In this document: one piece after another, positions 40,924-44,620 of the stretch
Position numbering within the stretch: position 1 is the stretch's first letter
Layout: each line of letters opens with the position of its first letter
NCBI GenBank assembly: GCA_018365895.1
Contig: JAGZJD010000016.1
Span: 1-44,620, forward strand
Length of the DNA stretch: 44,620 nucleotides
From: Lachnospiraceae bacterium
GTDB lineage: Bacteria; Bacillota_A; Clostridia; Lachnospirales; Lachnospiraceae
Reading direction: 5' to 3'
Notes under the pieces: model-generated
What the model was told of the DNA's origin: nothing
The model's database searches: none
The model's input: the letters and a program-made list of their open reading frames with translations, nothing else
Program-made: the position numbers and the translations under genes

Positions 40924-42337
40924 AATTGTAAAAGAAACAGAATTATGGAGCGTACTGAATTTCTCGGCTCAGATGTTCTGGAAACAAGATCTGGAACGCT
41001 ACACAGAAGAAGGAAAAGAAGCATTTCTTACATTTTTGAAATATGAAAATCAATTAGAGCGTTATCGGGCAGGTAAGATTTTGTTATTTGCAGCTTATGA
41101 AAAAGAAACAGTATGCGGGGCTTTGGAACTGGATACACAAGGAGAAGTACTCTTTCTGTATACGGATTTGGGTTATCAAAAAGAACATTTAGAAGCAAAG
41201 CTGCTTCAGGAGGCGTGCCGTCTTGCAGTGACTTTGAATATGTATGAATATCTGACAATAAAGACGATTCCGGAGAAAGAGGCATTATACAGGAAACTTG
41301 GATTTGAAGAGGAAGGAGCATTTGTTCCAGAATATGGAATGATGAAAAAGACGCTTCGAATGTCTATTCAGAAATGCTGTCAGCAGAATCCGACTAAGAA
41401 AAAATCCAATACAGGTCTGTATATTGGAATTGCAGTCATGGCGGGCATTATGTTTCTTGTATTCATTTTAGGGGTGTTGGCTTTTTTCGTATTTGGAACG
41501 GTACAAAGACAAAAAGAAACCGAACGGACTTATGCACAGGAAATCCCGTTTGATGAGAAGATGATTCCGATGCCAGAAGAGGAGCAAGAGGAGGAAAATG
41601 ACGGTATTTTACAGGCAGAAGCATATATTGCTGCAAATGCAGGGTATGAGATTGAAGAAGAAAATGATGCATTTGAAAGTGACAGATCATCATCATATTT
41701 TATTTCTTATAATATTAATTATCCACAGTTAAGCGGGCTCTCAGAAAAAGTAGAAAAAGAACTTAACGAGGAATTAAAAAACTGTGCAAGAGAGACCGTT
41801 ATAACATATTATGAAAATCCGACAGAAGAGATGAAAGAATGGATGATGCGGCAGGAGGCGGTTGTGGCATCGCAAGTGAATTATAAAGTCACTTATCAGG
41901 ATGAAAATCTAATCTGCGTAGCTTTTGAAGACTATTACAGTGTTGGGAATTATAATAACATTCAGGTGGGACTTCGTTCTGTTGTTGCAAATGTAAAGAG
42001 CGGAGAAATATATGATTTGAAAGATGTAATTCATACGAATCATACATTTGTAAATATGTGGAAAGAAGAAGCTATCGATCACTATCCGGAAAATGGATTT
42101 GTAAATGCCTACTCTGCAAAAGAACTGGAACATTTCTTTGAAGGCGATAGTGGCAAAGAGAGAATTTCTCCAATATTTATGTTAACAGGTGATGGAATTG
42201 AGATTGGCTTCGAATATGTTACAGAAGATACTTCCGTTGGAAATGGATATCTGACGATTGATTTTGATAAAGAAGAATTAAGGAAATTCCAGAAAAACGC
42301 AAAATTCTGGAAAATGGTGGCGGAAGAAATTTCATAG
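40913..42337 (+). CDS. GNAT domain - membrane helix - DUF3298/RsiV-like fusion protein
   Basis: 474 residues. Residues 1 to about 150 form a GNAT acetyltransferase-like domain (AAYEKETVCGALEL, EYLTIKTIPEKEALYRKLGFEEEG). A single membrane helix spans about residues 166-197 (LYIGIAVMAGIMFLVFILGVLAFFVF). A glutamate-rich linker follows, and the outer half (about 250-474) matches the DUF3298/RsiV-type domain seen in anti-sigma factors and deacetylase partners (PQLSGLSEKVEKELNEELKN, YDLKDVIHTNHTF, GYLTIDFDKEELRKF). By charge and order the GNAT part should face the cytosol. ATG 40913 follows GGAGGAAAAGA and lies within the end of the previous gene. No function can be assigned. Confidence 0.82.
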   Translation: MQIRIVKETELWSVLNFSAQMFWKQDLERYTEEGKEAFLTFLKYENQLERYRAGKILLFAAYEKETVCGALELDTQGEVLFLYTDLGYQKEHLEAKLLQEACRLAVTLNMYEYLTIKTIPEKEALYRKLGFEEEGAFVPEYGMMKKTLRMSIQKCCQQNPTKKKSNTGLYIGIAVMAGIMFLVFILGVLAFFVFGTVQRQKETERTYAQEIPFDEKMIPMPEEEQEEENDGILQAEAYIAANAGYEIEEENDAFESDRSSSYFISYNINYPQLSGLSEKVEKELNEELKNCARETVITYYENPTEEMKEWMMRQEAVVASQVNYKVTYQDENLICVAFEDYYSVGNYNNIQVGLRSVVANVKSGEIYDLKDVIHTNHTFVNMWKEEAIDHYPENGFVNAYSAKELEHFFEGDSGKERISPIFMLTGDGIEIGFEYVTEDTSVGNGYLTIDFDKEELRKFQKNAKFWKMVAEEIS

Positions 42338-42342
42338 AAATG

Positions 42343-42378
42343 AAAATAGGGCAGAAGCATAATGCTTCTGCCCTAAAA
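42343..42378. terminator. Bidirectional terminator
   Basis: AGGGCAGAAGCAT (42348-42360) and ATGCTTCTGCCCT (42362-42374) form a perfect 13-base stem with AT-rich flanks. It ends the GNAT-DUF3298 gene and the GGGtGRT gene coming from the other strand. Confidence 0.85.
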
Positions 42379-42405
42379 TTTGTTCCGGTAAATTGGAAAT
42401 ACAAA

Positions 42406-43416
42406 CTAGAACTTACCTTCTTTAGCAGCTTCTTCTACAGCAACAGCAACAGCAACAGTCATACCAACCATTGGATTGTTACCAGCACCGATCAGACCCA
42501 TCATTTCAACATGAGCCGGAACAGAAGAAGAACCAGCGAACTGTGCATCAGAATGCATACGTCCTAATGTATCTGTCATACCATAAGAAGCAGGACCTGC
42601 TGCCATATTGTCTGGGTGAAGTGTACGTCCTGTACCACCGCCTGAAGCAACAGAGAAATATTTCTTTCCGGCTTCGATACATTCTTTTTTATATGTACCT
42701 GCAACTGGGTGCTGGAAACGTGTTGGGTTTGTAGAGTTTCCTGTGATAGAAACATCAACGCCTTCTTTCCACATGATCGCAACACCTTCGCGAACATCAT
42801 TTGCACCATAGCAATTTACTTTTGAACGAAGACCATCTGAGTAAGATGTTCTTGCAACTTCTTTTAACTCGCCTGTGTAGTAGTCGTAATCTGTCTCTAC
42901 ATATGTGAAACCATTGATTCTGGAAATAATCTTTGCGGCATCTTTTCCAAGTCCGTTTAAGATAACACGAAGTGGTTTCTGACGAACTTTGTTAGCTTTT
43001 TCAGCAATACCGATAGCACCTTCTGCAGCTGCGAAAGATTCGTGACCTGCAAGGAATGCAAAACAGTCTGTATCTTCTTCCAGTAACATCTTGCCTAAGT
43101 TACCGTGACCAAGACCTACTTTACGCTGATCTGCTACAGAGCCCGGAATACAGAAAGCCTGAAGTCCTTCACCGATTGCTGCAGCTGCGTCTGCTGCTTT
43201 TGTACAACCTTTTTTAATTGCGATAGCAGCACCTGTGATGTATGCCCAGCATGCATTTTCGAAACAGATCGGCTGGATACCTTTTACCATATCGTAAACA
43301 TTAAGTCCAGCATCTTTTGTGATCTTTTCAGCTTCTTCCAGTGAAGCAATTCCATAGCTGTTTAATACTTCATTGATTTTATCAATTCTTCTTTCATATG
43401 ATTCAAATAAAGCCAT
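42406..43416 (-). CDS. GGGtGRT protein
   Basis: 336 residues. The name-giving motif GGGTGRT is at residues 259-265, followed by LHPDNMAAGP. Another conserved run is GHESFAAAEGAIGIAEKANK near residues 123-142. The family is widespread in anaerobic Firmicutes and nearly always sits beside the NifU-like gene found here just upstream. No enzyme activity is known to me; a role in Fe-S or metal handling is inferred only from the neighbour. It has no cysteine cluster typical of a Fe-S enzyme. AGGAGGACAATG gives a strong ribosome site; the gap to the upstream gene is 30 bases, so they form one operon. Confidence 0.88.
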   Translation of the reverse strand: MALFESYERRIDKINEVLNSYGIASLEEAEKITKDAGLNVYDMVKGIQPICFENACWAYITGAAIAIKKGCTKAADAAAAIGEGLQAFCIPGSVADQRKVGLGHGNLGKMLLEEDTDCFAFLAGHESFAAAEGAIGIAEKANKVRQKPLRVILNGLGKDAAKIISRINGFTYVETDYDYYTGELKEVARTSYSDGLRSKVNCYGANDVREGVAIMWKEGVDVSITGNSTNPTRFQHPVAGTYKKECIEAGKKYFSVASGGGTGRTLHPDNMAAGPASYGMTDTLGRMHSDAQFAGSSSVPAHVEMMGLIGAGNNPMVGMTVAVAVAVEEAAKEGKF

Positions 43417-43446
43417 TTCATTGTCCTCCTATATTATTATGACTGA

Positions 43447-44139
43447 TTACTCTTTTCTTGGGTCAATAATCTTAACAGCATCAGCAACGCGGCCGTATTG
43501 TCCCTGAGCTTTTTCCCATGCTTCGTTTGGTGTATCGCCAGCTTTGATGAAGTCTGTGAATTTTCCGAGACTTACGAATTTGTAGCCGATGATTTCGTTG
43601 TTCTCATCAAGAGCAATACCAGTAACATATCCTTCAGCCATTTCAAGGTAACGAGGACCTTTTGCAAGTGTACCGTACATTGTACCAACCTGAGAGCGAA
43701 GACCTTTTCCTAAATCTTCGAGTCCGGCACCGATCGGGAGACCATCTTCAGAGAATGCACTCTGTGTTCTTCCGTATACAATTTGTAAGAATAATTCTCT
43801 CATAGCTGTATTGATAGCATCACAAACAAGGTCTGTATTTAAAGCTTCAAGAATTGTCTTACCAGGAAGAATTTCAGAAGCCATAGCTGCAGAATGAGTC
43901 ATACCTGAGCATCCGATTGTTTCAACCAGTGCTTCCTGGATGATACCATCTTTTACGTTCAGTGTTAATTTACATGTTCCCTGCTGCGGAGCACACCAGC
44001 CAATGCCGTGTGTTAAACCGGAAATGTCTTTCACTTCTTTTGCTTTTACCCATTTTGCTTCTTCCGGGATTGGAGCTGGTCCGTGATTGGCACCCTGTGC
44101 TACAGGACACATCATCTGTACTTCATGTGAATAAATCAT
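43447..44139 (-). CDS. NifU-like iron-sulfur cluster assembly scaffold protein
   Basis: 230 residues from ATG 44139 (AAAGGAG 8 bases upstream; the longer frame from 44208 lacks a site). It resembles the NifU/IscU N-terminal domain: C49 and C56 in GWCAPQQGTC, C77 in TIGCSGMTHSAAMASE and a further Cys in LVCDAINTA. C56, C77 and the last match, by position, the three IscU ligands C37, C63 and C106. A long C-terminal tail (about 100 residues) has no match in IscU. It is likely to hold or carry a Fe-S cluster, perhaps for the GGGtGRT partner. About 206 bases precede it. Confidence 0.86.
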   Translation of the reverse strand: MIYSHEVQMMCPVAQGANHGPAPIPEEAKWVKAKEVKDISGLTHGIGWCAPQQGTCKLTLNVKDGIIQEALVETIGCSGMTHSAAMASEILPGKTILEALNTDLVCDAINTAMRELFLQIVYGRTQSAFSEDGLPIGAGLEDLGKGLRSQVGTMYGTLAKGPRYLEMAEGYVTGIALDENNEIIGYKFVSLGKFTDFIKAGDTPNEAWEKAQGQYGRVADAVKIIDPRKE

Positions 44140-44345
44140 GTTAAAAACTCCTTTCAAATGCATATATTCTGCTTGAATGATAAATGGTTGATAAACTTTT
44201 AACACCATACATGTTCATTCTCTCATAAACAGAACGATTCGTCCATAGATTTTTTACAAAATTCTTCAGATTTTGCAACTTCGGCGTTTTGCCTGAAAGC
44301 AGAAAGAAAAAGAAGAATTTTTTTAAAATACTTTAAATAGGAAAT
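44140..44345 (-). promoter_or_regulatory. Untranslated region upstream of the Fe-S scaffold gene
   Basis: About 206 bases with no open frame of note. The part near 44290 is very AT-rich and could hold a promoter, but no clear -10/-35 pair stands out. On the minus strand a run CAGGCAAAACGCCGAAG and later GGACGAA is reminiscent of glycine-riboswitch elements but not in a consistent fold. The leader may be long and structured. Confidence 0.3.
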
Positions 44346-44620
44346 TTATAGTGGCATAATATGTCCTTCTTCTGGATGACGGAACGGATTCGGTACGTTT
44401 ACGGAAAGAAGACGTGCTGTTCTGTTTGTACAGTTTCGCCAGTTGTGTTCTTCGTTTGAGTGAATCTGGATACAGTCGCCAGGATAAAGAATATATTGTC
44501 GACCATCTACATGAATTGTTACGATACCTGTATTTTCATTTTTTTCGTTGTCCACTCTTCCTCTTTTCGTAAGGCGCGAAATTCCCCATAGGTGGGCGCC
44601 GTCGTTTCCGCGCACAGATC
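44346..44620 (-). CDS. Cupin-domain protein, C-terminal part
   Basis: The frame is open to the window edge, so this is the C-terminal end of a gene that begins to the right; a GTG at 44615 opens it only by chance. About 89 residues are seen. The cupin fold is supported by DGRQYILYPGDCIQIHSNEEHNWRNCTNRTARLLSVNVPNP, broken here as YILYPGDCIQI, SNEEHNWRN and LLSVNVPNP: the PGD turn and a histidine after it are typical of the second cupin motif. It could be a sugar isomerase, dioxygenase or an XRE-cupin regulator. The N-terminus would decide. Confidence 0.6.
   Translation of the reverse strand, partial: SVRGNDGAHLWGISRLTKRGRVDNEKNENTGIVTIHVDGRQYILYPGDCIQIHSNEEHNWRNCTNRTARLLSVNVPNPFRHPEEGHIMPL

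Noticed and set aside
1..44620. CRISPR arrays, insertion sequences, phage genes, tRNA genes
   Set aside because: No repeated spacer pattern, transposase, integrase or tRNA-like cloverleaf was seen.

Overview
This window looks like a chromosomal segment of a low-to-mid GC anaerobic Firmicute, most likely a gut Lachnospiraceae relative. The reasons are the bacterial A-type RNase P RNA, strong AGGAGG ribosome sites, a purine-hydroxylase gene set of clostridial type, a clostridial yicC-gmk-rpoZ-rimO-pgsA-cinA order, and the GGGtGRT/Fe-S scaffold pair. No phage, insertion sequence, CRISPR array or tRNA gene was seen. I cannot name a species from the sequence alone.

Layout. 1-3137: end of a threonine aldolase, a shortened CobU-like protein, then on the minus strand a xanthine permease (pbuX) and xanthine phosphoribosyltransferase (xpt), each with its own promoter and no visible purine riboswitch. 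3417-16062: a plus-strand accessory-metabolism block. It holds three subunits of a molybdenum hydroxylase (XDH family), a fused MocA-YqeC protein, a MogA/MoaB-like protein, a domain-permuted XdhC/CoxI protein, a convergent ridA, then yqeB, moaC, moaA, a MOSC protein, precorrin-2 dehydrogenase, hemC and a cobA-hemD fusion. YqeB and YqeC are the markers of selenium-dependent molybdenum hydroxylases, so the block probably makes a purine hydroxylase with a labile selenium ligand, most of its cofactor machinery, and early siroheme/cobalamin steps. 16044-18246: a membrane-anchored MutS-like ATPase and RNase HI.

18352-20900: aspartase (minus) and a divergent LysR regulator. 20926-21270: RNase P RNA, whose promoter lies inside the end of the LysR gene. 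21481-27411: a cytidylate-kinase-like protein, a CDP-alcohol phosphatidyltransferase, CutC, a large transglutaminase-like protein and an M17 aminopeptidase. 27536-28924: pyrBI (minus). 29160-31611: pheA and a DUF815-type ATPase. 31618-33899 (minus): a GNAT protein and an NFACT/RqcH protein. 34090-36400: glyA and an M42 peptidase.

36505-42337: a housekeeping run (yicC, gmk, rpoZ, rimO, pgsA, cinA C-terminal type) ending in an unusual GNAT-membrane helix-DUF3298 fusion. 42406-44139 (minus): the GGGtGRT protein and a NifU-like scaffold, a conserved two-gene unit whose job is unknown to me. 44346-44620: the C-terminal end of a cupin-domain protein.

The best candidates for under-described biology are the selenium/molybdenum-hydroxylase block with its fused and permuted accessory proteins and a terminator-like hairpin in its leader, and the GGGtGRT/Fe-S scaffold pair with its long untranslated leader.
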